The translations under genes were made by a program, and so were the position numbers. Of a stretch of DNA of 64,000 nucleotides, positions 43,641 through 52,542 are shown one piece after another; within the stretch, counting starts at the first letter, position 1; each line of letters opens with the position of its first letter. The notes beneath the pieces were generated by a model. It had not been told where the DNA came from, made no database searches, and worked only from the letters and a program-made list of their open reading frames with translations. Source of the stretch: Clostridium sp. (GTDB lineage Bacteria > Bacillota > Clostridia > Clostridiales > Clostridiaceae); the NCBI RefSeq assembly GCF_026168755.1, contig NZ_JAPFDR010000001.1:159476-223475 (forward strand). The letters run 5' to 3'.

Positions 43641-43838
43641 ATGATTACTAAAAAGCAGCTTAAAGATGATATTATAACTTATGATATTATTAAGTATAAA
43701 GACGAAGATGGAAAGTTAATTGAATATGTTGAAGTTACTTTAGTAGATAGAATTATTGATGTTTATATGGATACTAGAGAAGTTAATATAGGAATTTTAG
43801 CAAATAAAATTATTGAGGATAATTTATACGAAGAGTAA
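43641..43838 (+). CDS. Hypothetical protein, 65 residues
   Basis: AGGAGAAAAG precedes the ATG, 14 nt after the HAD gene. The sequence (TKKQLKDDIITYDIIKYKDE to IGILANKIIEDNLY) is acidic with likely beta strands. I recognise no family. Confidence 0.6.
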   Translation: MITKKQLKDDIITYDIIKYKDEDGKLIEYVEVTLVDRIIDVYMDTREVNIGILANKIIEDNLYEE

Positions 43839-43907
43839 TGTTTATAAAATAACTGTTAGATATATAATATATTTAATAGTTATTTTTGTTTTAAGGAGTA
43901 TAAGTTT

Positions 43908-44072
43908 ATGAATAAATGCTTATTTTGTAAAAAGAATTTAGAGAAAGATTATTATGAAAATAAAGTAGGTAAATTTTGTAGTGAAGATCACTATGATAAA
44001 TATTTAAAAAGTTTAAGTAAGGAAGAATACATAGAACTACAACACTCAATGTGTGTTTGTAGTGATGATTAA
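43908..44072 (+). CDS. Small Cys-rich putative zinc-binding protein, 54 residues
   Basis: TTAAGGAG precedes the ATG. The product begins MNKCLFCKKNLEKDYY and has KFCSEDHYDKYL, a CxxC...C(x)nH arrangement resembling short TRASH/MYM-like zinc fingers, then CVC near the end. Function unknown. Confidence 0.65.
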   Translation: MNKCLFCKKNLEKDYYENKVGKFCSEDHYDKYLKSLSKEEYIELQHSMCVCSDD

Positions 44073-44209
44073 ATTTTATATGTTAATGTTTATAAAAAGA
44101 GAAAAAATTAGTATAATTAAAAGGAAATGATTTACTAATTTGATAGTGTAAGTAATTTGTTTTTATTAAATTAGAAAATTAAAAATAAATTAAGTGTTAG
44201 GAAATTAAG

Positions 44210-44956
44210 ATGAAGTTTTTTTGTTATGAAGATAATAAGATAAATCAAAAGAGATATTTATATGAGTCATTAGGAATCAATATTAATGAAAAAAATATAA
44301 TTTCATTTGTAGGTGGAGGTGGAAAGACAACATCAATATATACTTTAGCAAGTGAATTGAGTAATTTAGGAAAAAAAGTATTAGTTACAACCACTACACA
44401 TATGCATATGCCTAAGGATTATATTAATTTTAAAGGTGACATAAATGAAATAAAAGAAAGATTCAAAAATACTAATTTAATTACTGTTGGTATAAAAGAT
44501 AGAAATGAAAAAATTTCATCTGTAGGCGAAGATATTGCAATAAATTTGATTGAATTATGTGATTTTTTGCTTATAGAAGCAGATGGCGCTAAAATGTTAC
44601 CTTTAAAAGCACCAGCTGACCATGAGCCAGTTATTTTAAGTAAGACAAATATGATTGTTGGTGTTGCTGGTATAGATTCATTAGGTAAGAGTATAAAAGA
44701 AATATGTCATAGGCCAGAATATGTATGTAATATACTTATAAAAAAATATGAAGATAAAATAAGTGAAAAAGATATTGCAAATTTATTAAGTAGTGAAAGT
44801 GGACAGAAAAAATTTATAGATAGATGCAATAATGCTGAGTATAGGGCTATTATTAATAAGGTTGATAATGAAGAATTACTATATTCTGCAGCAAAAATAT
44901 GTAAATATTTAAAAGAAAAAGATGTACAAGCTATTATTACAAGCTATAAAAGTTAA
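44210..44956 (+). CDS. yqeC: Selenium cofactor biosynthesis protein YqeC
   Basis: The 248-residue protein has a P-loop IISFVGGGGKTTSIYTLASE (~32-45), VTTTTHM, LIEADGAKMLPLKAP and RAIINKVD, typical of YqeC. In clostridia yqeC and yqeB accompany selD in the pathway for selenium-dependent molybdenum hydroxylases. It leads the yqeC-yqeB-yedF operon. Confidence 0.85.
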   Translation: MKFFCYEDNKINQKRYLYESLGININEKNIISFVGGGGKTTSIYTLASELSNLGKKVLVTTTTHMHMPKDYINFKGDINEIKERFKNTNLITVGIKDRNEKISSVGEDIAINLIELCDFLLIEADGAKMLPLKAPADHEPVILSKTNMIVGVAGIDSLGKSIKEICHRPEYVCNILIKKYEDKISEKDIANLLSSESGQKKFIDRCNNAEYRAIINKVDNEELLYSAAKICKYLKEKDVQAIITSYKS

Positions 44957-44979
44957 TTTAAAGTTTTGAGGTGATTTAA

Positions 44980-45780
44980 ATGATGGTACTTATAAAAGGT
45001 GCAGGTGATTTGGCTACAGGAATAGCTTATAGATTGAAGAAAAGTGGATTTGATATTGTTATGACAGAGATTCATAAGCCTACTACAGTTAGAAGAACAG
45101 TAGCCTTTTCACAGGCAGTATTTGATAATGAAATTGTAATAGAAGGTATTAAGGGAGTTAAAGTTAATAATATTAATGAAATATATGAAGAAATAAGGGA
45201 AGGTAATATTCCAATAATAATTGATGAAAATGCAGAGATTATAAAAGAATTAAGACCAGATGTTGTAGTAGATGCTATAATTGCTAAGAAGAATTTGTGT
45301 ACAAGCATTGAAGATGCACCAATAGTTATTGGAGTTGGACCAGGATTTGAAGCTAAAGTAGATTGTCACTTAGTTGTTGAGACTAAAAGAGGGCATTATT
45401 TAGGAAAAGTAATAGAAGAAGGAAGTGCAATACCTAATACTGGAGTTCCAGGAAATATAGGTGGATATACAAAGGAAAGAATTATTAGAGCATCAAGTAA
45501 CGGCAAGATAAAGCCTGTGGTAGCAATAGGTGATTTTGTTAAAAAAAGAGATATAGTTGCTTATATTGATGGTATAGAAGTTTTAGCAGAAATGGATGGA
45601 ATAGTAAGAGGAATGTTACAAGAAGGTATAGAAGTATTTAAGGGGATGAAAAGTGGAGATATTGACCCAAGATGTGAAAAGGATAATTGTTTTACTATAT
45701 CAGATAAGGCTAGATCTATTGGTGGTGGAGTTTTAGAAGCTATAATGTATATGAGTAATAATAATTTAAATTTAAAATAG
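44980..45780 (+). CDS. yqeB: Selenium-dependent molybdenum cofactor protein YqeB
   Basis: The 266-residue protein starts VLIKGAGDLATGIAYRLKKS, a Rossmann-like start, and has VAFSQAVFDNEIVIEGIKG, VGPGFEAKVDCHLVVETKRG and GNIGGYTKERIIRA. This matches YqeB, which is linked to selenium incorporation into molybdenum hydroxylases. GAGGTGAT precedes the ATG, 23 nt after yqeC. Confidence 0.88.
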   Translation: MMVLIKGAGDLATGIAYRLKKSGFDIVMTEIHKPTTVRRTVAFSQAVFDNEIVIEGIKGVKVNNINEIYEEIREGNIPIIIDENAEIIKELRPDVVVDAIIAKKNLCTSIEDAPIVIGVGPGFEAKVDCHLVVETKRGHYLGKVIEEGSAIPNTGVPGNIGGYTKERIIRASSNGKIKPVVAIGDFVKKRDIVAYIDGIEVLAEMDGIVRGMLQEGIEVFKGMKSGDIDPRCEKDNCFTISDKARSIGGGVLEAIMYMSNNNLNLK

Positions 45781-45803
45781 ATAGGTATACGAGGAGAGTA
45801 AAC

Positions 45804-46400
45804 ATGAAAAAATTTATAGATGCAAAAGGAAAGAATTGTCCTATGCCTGTTATAATGGCAAAAAAAGAAATAGATGCAGGAGTAAAGTTTTTTGAAATTG
45901 AAGTAGATAATAAAATTGCAGTTGAAAATTTAAAAAAATTAGCAAATAGCCAAGGCTTTACAACTACGATTGAAGAAAACAATGGTAATTTTAAAGTTAA
46001 TTTTTCAAATTGTTGTGAAGAGTGTGAAGAAGTATTAGCTAAAGTGGAAGGTAAAAAGCCCTTAGGAAATTGGACTATATTTGTTAATAAAGAAATAATA
46101 GGTGCTGGTAATGATGAACTTGGGAAATCTTTAATGAAAATGTTCATTTATACTATTTCAGAAGGGGAGGATTTACCTAAATCAATTTTATTTATGAATG
46201 GTGGAGTAAAAGTTCCTACATTAAATGAACAAGCTATTGAACATTTGAAAGTTTTACAAGATAAAGGAGTAGAATTATTAGTTTGTGGAGCTTGTCTTAA
46301 TTTCTATGGATTAGAAGAAAAATTAGAAGTTGGCAAAATAAGTAATATGTATGATATAACTAATGCTATGAAAGAAGCTTCAAAAGTAATAACTATATAA
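45804..46400 (+). CDS. yedF: Sulfurtransferase-like selenium metabolism protein YedF
   Basis: The 198-residue protein has an N-terminal TusA/SirA domain (DAKGKNCPMPVIMAKKEI, with the CPMP Cys) and a C-terminal DsrE-like domain (ELLVCGACLNFYGLEEKLEV). This fusion is the form found near selD in anaerobes. It probably handles persulfide/selenide sulfur or selenium. It ends at a convergent terminator shared with selD. Confidence 0.9.
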   Translation: MKKFIDAKGKNCPMPVIMAKKEIDAGVKFFEIEVDNKIAVENLKKLANSQGFTTTIEENNGNFKVNFSNCCEECEEVLAKVEGKKPLGNWTIFVNKEIIGAGNDELGKSLMKMFIYTISEGEDLPKSILFMNGGVKVPTLNEQAIEHLKVLQDKGVELLVCGACLNFYGLEEKLEVGKISNMYDITNAMKEASKVITI

Positions 46401-46409
46401 TAAGTAAAG

Positions 46410-46482
46410 AAAAGGTCATCATAATAGTAGTTATAGCTATCTAGAATAAATTAGATAGTGTAATTATTATGATGACCTTATT
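46410..46482. terminator. Bidirectional terminator between yedF and selD
   Basis: AAGGTCATCATAATA 46412-46426 pairs perfectly with TATTATGATGACCTT 46465-46479, with an inner CTATCTA/TAGATAG stem. A and T runs flank it. Confidence 0.85.
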
Positions 46483-46491
46483 TAATATCAA

Positions 46492-47529
46492 TTATTTTAT
46501 TATAAGAGAGTAATCTTTTTTATCAGTTACTTCACCAATAATTCTTGTCCAAGGGTTATATAATTCCATGCGAGATACATATTCTAATGCATCTTTTTCA
46601 GGCATTGATATCAACAGACCTCCAGAAGTTTGAGGATCTAAAAGAATATCTTTCATTTCCTGGATAATATTGATAGAACATGCAAATAAATCTTTCAGAT
46701 ATTCTAAATTGTTATACATTCCTTCAGGTATTATGCCCATTCTAGCGAACTCTAATGCATCACTAAGAATAGGAAGAGAGTTGGTGAATATTTCAATAGT
46801 TTTATTGCTACCACTAGCCATTTCGTAGCCATGTCCAATTAAACTAAAGCCAGTTATATCAGTGCAAGAATTAACATTTAAATTCTTTAATGAATCTTTT
46901 GCATATTTATTTAATGTAGTCATAACATTAGTTAATTCTTTTATTTTTTCAGGTGATAATAATTCTGCTTTTGTAGCTGTATTTAAAATTCCTACACCAA
47001 TAGGCTTAGTTAGAACAAGAACATCACCAGTTTTTGCATTACTATTTGTAAGGATTTCCTTTGGATGAGCAAATCCAGTAACGCAAAGTCCATATTTTGG
47101 AGTTGGATCGGCAATAGTGTGTCCTCCAGCAACAACAGCTCCAGCTTCAGCTATTTTACTATAACCACCAGATAATATATCATGCATTAATGATGGATCT
47201 AAACATGATGGAAAGCATAATAAATTCATAGCCACTGCAGGATCTCCCCCCATGGCATAGATGTCACTAAGTGCATTTGTAGCAGCGATTTGTCCAAAGG
47301 TATATGGATCATCAACCATTGGTGGGAAGAAATCTACTGTTTGTATTGAAACTTTATCATCAGAAATTTTATATACACAGGCATCATCTTTTTTGTCAAA
47401 ACCTACTAATAGATTTGAATCTTCGAATTTAGGTAAATTATTTAAAACAGAATCTAATACAGCTGGACCAATTTTTGCAGCACAACCAGAGCTTTTTGTT
47501 AAAGATGTTAGTTTTATAGTTTTACTCAT
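46492..47529 (-). CDS. selD: Selenide, water dikinase
   Basis: The 345-residue protein has SSGCAAKIGP with Cys (not selenocysteine) and Lys at the active site, then VGFDKKDDACVYKI, TVDFFPPMVDDPYTFGQIAA, AIYAMGGDP-type region and CDITGFSLIGHGYEM, DPQTSGGLLIS. It makes selenophosphate from selenide and ATP. No selA, selB or selC is in the window, while yqeB/yqeC/yedF are adjacent, fitting the 'orphan SelD' molybdenum hydroxylase route. Confidence 0.93.
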   Translation of the reverse strand: MSKTIKLTSLTKSSGCAAKIGPAVLDSVLNNLPKFEDSNLLVGFDKKDDACVYKISDDKVSIQTVDFFPPMVDDPYTFGQIAATNALSDIYAMGGDPAVAMNLLCFPSCLDPSLMHDILSGGYSKIAEAGAVVAGGHTIADPTPKYGLCVTGFAHPKEILTNSNAKTGDVLVLTKPIGVGILNTATKAELLSPEKIKELTNVMTTLNKYAKDSLKNLNVNSCTDITGFSLIGHGYEMASGSNKTIEIFTNSLPILSDALEFARMGIIPEGMYNNLEYLKDLFACSINIIQEMKDILLDPQTSGGLLISMPEKDALEYVSRMELYNPWTRIIGEVTDKKDYSLIIK

Positions 47530-47694
47530 ATTAATTTCCTTTCATAATTAGAAATATTTATATATTAATAATTATAATAAGAAAATGATAAAAACAGTAG
47601 TGTAAATGATATAATAATTATGCTAGAGAAATTATTTAAAATATGATATAGGTTATAAAGGAGAAAAATTTATAAAAAAGAATGGAGGAAAATA

Positions 47695-49065
47695 ATGTTA
47701 ATAAGTAAAGAAAAAAGTTTTTATAAGTTAATTTTAAGTATTGCCTTACCAATAGCTTTTCAAAATTTAATCACTTTTTCAGTTAGTATGATAGATACAC
47801 TGATGCTTGGATCATTAGGGGAAGTGCAATTATCAGCAGCTTCAATAAGTAATAATTTATTCTTTATTTTAACCATATTAATATTTGGTTTAGCAGGAGG
47901 ATCCAATATATTAATATCACAATATTGGGGAAAAGGTGATGTAAAGACAATACATAAAATACTTTCAATAATGTATAGAGCTTGCATTATAATTGTTGTA
48001 ATATTTGTAGCTATTGCAATAATTATTCCAGAACAGTTTATGAAAATTTATACTACTGATATAAAAGTTATTCAAGAAGGAATTATATATTTAAGAGTAA
48101 TAGCAATTGGGTATATTTTTTATGCAATAACCAATTCTACTATAATGATGCTTCGCTCAGTAAAAACAGTTAAAATTTCATTAGTAGTTTATAGTATATC
48201 ATTAATAGTTAATGGATTTTTTAATTATGTACTAATATTTGGTAAGTTTGGTATACCAGCATTGGGAGTAAAAGGTGCTGCAATTGCAACTGTTATAGCA
48301 AGAATAACTGAGTTCATTGTAGTTATGATTTTTATGGCTAAGTATGAAAATAAAATATGTTTAAGATTAAAACATTTATTTAAAGTAGACAAATTAATAC
48401 TAAAAGACTTTTTAACTAATTGTACACCGGTATTATTTAATGAGTTTTTATGGTCAACAGGTTCAACAATGATTGCAATAATAATGGGAAGGCTTGGAAC
48501 TGAGACAGTTGCAGCAAATAGTATAAGTAATGTTGTATTTCAATTTGTAACAGTGTTTATATTTGGACTTTCAAATGCTACATCAGTAATAATAGGAAAT
48601 ACAATAGGAGAAGGAAAAAATGAAAAAGCCAAAGAATATTCACGAACTGTTGGTTTACTAAGTATTTTAATGGGAATTATGGCATCAGCAGTAATTTTAA
48701 TAATAAGACCTATTGTAGTAGATTTTTATAATGTATCACAAGGAACTAAGGATATTGCTATTCAAATTATGAGTTCTATGTCAATTATAGTAATATTTCA
48801 AAGCTTTGGGGTTACTTTAATGATGGGAGTTTTAAGAGGTGGTGGAGATGCTAAGTTTGTTCTAATAAATGATATTATATTTTTATGGCTTGTGGCAATT
48901 CCATGTGGATTTTTAACTGCATTTATATTAAAATGGCCAATTGCGGCAGTATTTTTTGTTGTAAAAAGTGATGAAATTATTAAATCAATAATTGCATCAA
49001 TAAGAGTTTTAAGTGGAAAATGGGTAAGAAATGTTACAAGAGATTTTGAATTAAAGGAAGCATAA
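47695..49065 (+). CDS. MATE-family efflux transporter
   Basis: The 456-residue protein has about 12 hydrophobic segments in two halves. Marker stretches are SMIDTLMLGSLGEVQLSAAS (helix 1-2 region), GLAGGSNILISQYWGKGD, and the second-half equivalents TETVAANSISNVVFQF and GLSNATSVIIGNTIGEGKNE. MATE proteins export cationic drugs and metabolites by Na+ or H+ antiport. AATGGAGGAAA precedes the ATG. Substrate unknown. Confidence 0.92.
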   Translation: MLISKEKSFYKLILSIALPIAFQNLITFSVSMIDTLMLGSLGEVQLSAASISNNLFFILTILIFGLAGGSNILISQYWGKGDVKTIHKILSIMYRACIIIVVIFVAIAIIIPEQFMKIYTTDIKVIQEGIIYLRVIAIGYIFYAITNSTIMMLRSVKTVKISLVVYSISLIVNGFFNYVLIFGKFGIPALGVKGAAIATVIARITEFIVVMIFMAKYENKICLRLKHLFKVDKLILKDFLTNCTPVLFNEFLWSTGSTMIAIIMGRLGTETVAANSISNVVFQFVTVFIFGLSNATSVIIGNTIGEGKNEKAKEYSRTVGLLSILMGIMASAVILIIRPIVVDFYNVSQGTKDIAIQIMSSMSIIVIFQSFGVTLMMGVLRGGGDAKFVLINDIIFLWLVAIPCGFLTAFILKWPIAAVFFVVKSDEIIKSIIASIRVLSGKWVRNVTRDFELKEA

Positions 49066-49135
49066 GTTGGATTTTAACTATATGATAAAATTATACAAAG
49101 TATATATTAAAAATATTATATAAGGAAGAGGAAAA

Positions 49136-49438
49136 ATGGATTGGTATTGTGCAGTATGGAATAGTGATAGTGTAAGTAGTGCAGTTGGAGCACAAGTTTT
49201 ATATGAGATGATTTGCCAAGGTGATACTTCACTTGTTGGTGATATAGATTTAATTGATGAATTTTATGAAGAGTTAAACTCTAAAGGTTTTAATATAGAA
49301 GTTAATAAGGGGAAGGGATTCGTAATAATTGGATGTAATTTTGAGGATGCTGAATATTTAAATGATGTAATTCCTCAAGTTGCTAAATCTCATGGATTAT
49401 CATATTTTGAGCCTCAAAATATGACTTATATTTTTTGA
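49136..49438 (+). CDS. Hypothetical protein, 100 residues
   Basis: GGAAGAGGAAAA precedes the ATG. The product (DWYCAVWNSDSVSSAVGAQV, VGDIDLIDEFYEELNSKGFN, FVIIGCNFEDAEYLNDVIPQ) looks alpha/beta and acidic. I do not recognise a family. It is the last gene before the CRISPR region. Confidence 0.6.
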   Translation: MDWYCAVWNSDSVSSAVGAQVLYEMICQGDTSLVGDIDLIDEFYEELNSKGFNIEVNKGKGFVIIGCNFEDAEYLNDVIPQVAKSHGLSYFEPQNMTYIF

Positions 49439-49523
49439 ATAAGGTTTCTTTAATAATCTTTTATATAGGAAGTAATTTAGAATTAGATTGTTAATTTATG
49501 AATATAGCAATTATATATAGAGA

Positions 49524-49560
49524 TAAACTATATCATGTATTGTATAAATGATATAGTTTG
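49524..49560. repeat. 12-bp perfect inverted repeat upstream of the CRISPR region
   Basis: AAACTATATCAT 49525-49536 pairs with ATGATATAGTTT 49548-49559. No T run follows on the plus strand, so termination is uncertain; it may insulate the preceding gene or mark a regulatory site. Confidence 0.5.
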
Positions 49561-49615
49561 ATATATAATTAGTTTAAATTATTATTTGTTATATAAAATA
49601 ATTAGATTTACTTTT

Positions 49616-49746
49616 GATTAATAGTAACATAAACAATGGAAAAGTTGATGTATTTAAAAATAGTAATAAAAAATGAAATTTGAATTAGATTAATAGTAAC
49701 ATTTATGATGTAAATTTTTAAAGGAGCACTATATGAGCTCTTTTAG
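49616..49746 (+). ncRNA. Putative crRNA-like mini-CRISPR RNA upstream of the cas operon
   Basis: Two stretches resemble the array repeat. The first has GATTAATAGTAACAT 49616-49630 (13 of 15 match the repeat 5' end) and, after 16 nt, GATGTATTTAAA 49647-49658, an exact match to the repeat 3' end. The second, 49688-49722, matches 14 of the first 16 repeat bases and again holds GATGTA. Between them is a 28-nt pseudo-spacer, 49660-49687. A terminator hairpin follows at 49720-49744. This is the build of CreA/CreR-type RNAs that guide Cascade to repress a gene instead of cleaving DNA. Transcription is inferred, not shown. Confidence 0.6.
49720..49744 (+). terminator. Terminator of the mini-CRISPR RNA
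   Basis: AAAGGAGC 49720-49727 pairs with GCTCTTTT 49737-49744 (one G-U) around a 9-nt loop; the 3' arm provides the T run. It lies directly after the second repeat-like sequence. Confidence 0.65.
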
Positions 49747-49749
49747 TGA

Positions 49750-49826
49750 TATAATATAAGTATAACTTTATTATATTACTAATGAAATTTAAAAATCAAT
49801 AGTAATAAATAATAATATTTTATAAA
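49750..49826 (+). promoter_or_regulatory. cas operon promoter region with pseudo-protospacer
   Basis: TATAAT at 49750-49755 is a possible -10 box. At 49799-49826 the sequence matches the pseudo-spacer at 49660-49687 at 21 of 28 positions, with the first 11 identical, and is preceded by TCA (49796-49798). TCA is a functional PAM for some clostridial type I-B systems. The region lies 20-48 bp before the first gene of the cas operon. Confidence 0.5.
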
Positions 49827-49846
49827 TAATTTCAAGGAGGATAATA

Positions 49847-50050
49847 ATGAAAGAATTACTTATTTTAAAACTATTGAGTGACATGAAAATACATTCTATT
49901 AAGGAGATTTGTGAAAAGTTTGAAATATGTGAATCAACCGTAAAAAGAAAGATTTCTTGTTTAAGAGATACTGGAGTACAAATTAAAACTATTAGAGGAA
50001 AAAATGGAGGATATGTATTGTCAGAAAAACTAAAATATGGTAAAATATAG
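49847..50050 (+). CDS. Small DeoR/HTH_11-type regulator heading the cas operon
   Basis: The 67-residue protein is one winged helix (ELLILKLLSDMKIHSIKEIC, then CESTVKRKISCLRD and IKTIRGKNGGYVLSEKL). It looks like the N-terminal domain of WYL-type CRISPR regulators without the WYL sensor. CAAGGAGG precedes the ATG, and cas6 starts 17 nt after its stop. It is likely a cas transcription factor. Confidence 0.7.
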   Translation: MKELLILKLLSDMKIHSIKEICEKFEICESTVKRKISCLRDTGVQIKTIRGKNGGYVLSEKLKYGKI

Positions 50051-50067
50051 ATGGAGGTGTCAAATTA

Positions 50068-50760
50068 ATGAATGTTTATAGTTTGGATATAAAAGTATAC
50101 TTACTGAATGATATATATTTAAGTAAAATGCAACAGTCAATAGCTAAGGCTATTGACTTAGCATTCTCAAAATCACAAAGGTATATTATGTTCCATAATA
50201 GTATTGGTTATAAGTTCTATTGTTTTAATGGATTATATCCAATGGAACAGGATGGATTATATAAAGAAGATAATATATATACATTTCAATTGAGAACTAT
50301 AGATAAAGATTTATGTGAATATTTAATTAGAGAGCTGAGAGATATAATTACTAATGATATTAAAGTGCTAAAATGTGATTTGAAGATAATTAGTAAAAAG
50401 CATATTGAGAAAATATTTTCCATAACTCCTTTAATTATTAAAGATGATAAGGGGTATTGGAGAGAGCATATGTCTTTAAAAGAATTTGAAGAAAGAATAA
50501 AAATTAATCTTATAAAAAAGTATAATAAATTTACAGGAGAAAAAATTGATGAAAATTTTGAGTTCTATACAGCAATAGAATTTAAAAATAGAAAACCTAT
50601 TTCAGTTGAATATAAAAATATTAAGTTATTAGGAGATAAATTGCAATTAACTATAGCAGATGATGAAGTATCTCAAAGAATTGCATATATGACACTTGGT
50701 ACCGGTATCGGAGAAAATAACGGAAGGGGAATGGGTTTCGTTAACTTTAGATGGTTATAA
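50068..50760 (+). CDS. cas6: CRISPR RNA endonuclease Cas6
   Basis: The 230-residue protein has two RAMP-type ferredoxin halves and ends with the Gly-rich loop GTGIGENNGRGMGFVNF, the Cas6 signature. It cuts pre-crRNA within the repeat, leaving an 8-nt 5' handle. Array repeats and the upstream mini-CRISPR would be its substrates. GATGGAGGTG precedes the ATG. Confidence 0.9.
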   Translation: MNVYSLDIKVYLLNDIYLSKMQQSIAKAIDLAFSKSQRYIMFHNSIGYKFYCFNGLYPMEQDGLYKEDNIYTFQLRTIDKDLCEYLIRELRDIITNDIKVLKCDLKIISKKHIEKIFSITPLIIKDDKGYWREHMSLKEFEERIKINLIKKYNKFTGEKIDENFEFYTAIEFKNRKPISVEYKNIKLLGDKLQLTIADDEVSQRIAYMTLGTGIGENNGRGMGFVNFRWL

Positions 50761-50772
50761 GGGGGTGAAATT

Positions 50773-52542
50773 TTGTTAAAAGAATGCATAGATGTTTTCA
50801 AAAGAGAATTAGACTCTAAGGGAGAAAGACTACTATTAGATAGTTATATGCCAGCTGAAGGAACTTATATAATTGTAACTGAAGAAAATGGCAATTTTAT
50901 TATTAAAGATGAGAATATAATAGATATAAAATATGATAATAAGACTAAAGAACCTATTAATAGTGAAAGTGAATTAAATAGAGTAAGAGTATTAGATTAT
51001 AATAGTAAATTAATTGATATGAATAAGGCACTAGATTCTAAAAAGATAATACACAGTAATAATTATTTATCATTTTTTATAAAAAAAGATAAGTTTCCAA
51101 CTAAAGATGGTGAGGAAAAAAAGTTAAGCCTTGATGTTATAGAAGGGTATTATTCAAATTTAATAAATCCATATCTTAAATATAAATCAGGAAAGCCAAA
51201 AGAAATATATAAATCTATAGAAGATAGTATTGGTGAAGTAAATATCAATGAAGCAAGTAAGATTAAAAAATGGATAATAGAAAATATATTTGAATTAGGA
51301 AAAGAATATAGTGGAAAAAATTATTTGAAAATATTTTTTGATTATCCAATAGAAGATTATATTAGAGAAAATAAAAGATATATTATTCCTAATATATATA
51401 ATAAAAATGATTATAACTTTAAGGTTGGCGATATTGTATATGGATTGCCTAATGATAACATGGGATTAAATTCAAAAAAACCATATATAGAAAATAAGAC
51501 TAGAAAAATGAGTATTCCAAACCTAGTCAATACTGAATATGTACTAATTCAGAGAAAGTTTTTTGATTATCTTATGAATTTTGCTACAGAAGGTAATGTT
51601 AATATTTATATAGGTGATAAAATATATGCAAGAAAAAATGGTGAGCTTCCTCCTGATAATGATTTTTATGGAGATTTTATGAGAATAAAAAAGGGTAAGG
51701 AGTTAGAAATTATAGCTTTTGATAAAATTGTAGGTTACCAAGAAGAGCTAGTAAAAAAAGTAGATTATAAGAATTTACTTGATGTAAATATAATAATCAA
51801 TGAAGATGAGGTTAAATTCGATGAATATGGAAGGAAAGATGATATACAGAAGCTTATAAATGAAGTATTTTTCTCTAAATATTTAACAAACAATTATTTT
51901 ACAGAAGCTAAGGATATTTCATTAAAGGATAGTAATGTAAAGAAAAGCCTATTAATAGCTAGGGAAGGAATATTTAATTGTCTATATAAAGGTGAGCATA
52001 ATGGAATAAATAAATTACTTGATAAAGTTTCTATGAATTTAATAAAAGGTTCATTGGAGCTAGGAAATACTAATAAAGCAAATAAACAGTTTAATTTAAG
52101 ATGGGCATTGAAAGGTTATTTTGAAGGAGGAAAGGATATGGCTATTATTATTAAAGATATAAAAGATATATTAAGAATAAAGATGAATTCTAAAGAAGAT
52201 GTCTACATAGAAAATGATGATGAGTATTGCTTTGCAATAGGACAATTAGCATATTATTTTATAAAACAAAGTAAGGCGTATAAAAAGCCGCAATTTTTAA
52301 TTAATAATTTAGTAAATACTAAAAATAATGATTTAGTTAAGAAAAATCTTAAACAATTATATAAAAGGTACAATTATAAAGAAGAAATGAATACTTTAAG
52401 GGTAAGAAATTTATATAGTATGATTTTAGGGTATGAATTAGATGGTAATTTAAATGATGATATGATTTTAGCAGGTTTTTTAAGTAATAGTTTATTTTAT
52501 GAAAATAAAGAAAGTGAAGTAAGTGTGGGAGGAGACAAATAA
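50773..52542 (+). CDS. cas8b: Type I-B Cascade large subunit Cas8b
   Basis: The 589-residue protein between cas6 and cas7 has the TM1802/Csh1 order: an N-terminal LLLDSYMPAEGTYIIV, a central region with KVGDIVYGLPNDNMGLNSKK, and a helical C-terminal half (NKQFNLRWALKGYF). Cas8b recognises the PAM and recruits Cas3. Start is TTG with GGGGGTGAAA upstream. It overlaps cas7 by 1 nt. Confidence 0.85.
   Translation: MLKECIDVFKRELDSKGERLLLDSYMPAEGTYIIVTEENGNFIIKDENIIDIKYDNKTKEPINSESELNRVRVLDYNSKLIDMNKALDSKKIIHSNNYLSFFIKKDKFPTKDGEEKKLSLDVIEGYYSNLINPYLKYKSGKPKEIYKSIEDSIGEVNINEASKIKKWIIENIFELGKEYSGKNYLKIFFDYPIEDYIRENKRYIIPNIYNKNDYNFKVGDIVYGLPNDNMGLNSKKPYIENKTRKMSIPNLVNTEYVLIQRKFFDYLMNFATEGNVNIYIGDKIYARKNGELPPDNDFYGDFMRIKKGKELEIIAFDKIVGYQEELVKKVDYKNLLDVNIIINEDEVKFDEYGRKDDIQKLINEVFFSKYLTNNYFTEAKDISLKDSNVKKSLLIAREGIFNCLYKGEHNGINKLLDKVSMNLIKGSLELGNTNKANKQFNLRWALKGYFEGGKDMAIIIKDIKDILRIKMNSKEDVYIENDDEYCFAIGQLAYYFIKQSKAYKKPQFLINNLVNTKNNDLVKKNLKQLYKRYNYKEEMNTLRVRNLYSMILGYELDGNLNDDMILAGFLSNSLFYENKESEVSVGGDK

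Noticed and set aside
46492..47529. Possible selenocysteine in SelD.
   Set aside because: The active-site codon reads Cys (SSGCAAK), not UGA, and the frame is uninterrupted.
49525..49559. 12-bp inverted repeat as part of the mini-CRISPR.
   Set aside because: It shows no similarity to the CRISPR repeat and lies outside the repeat-like units.
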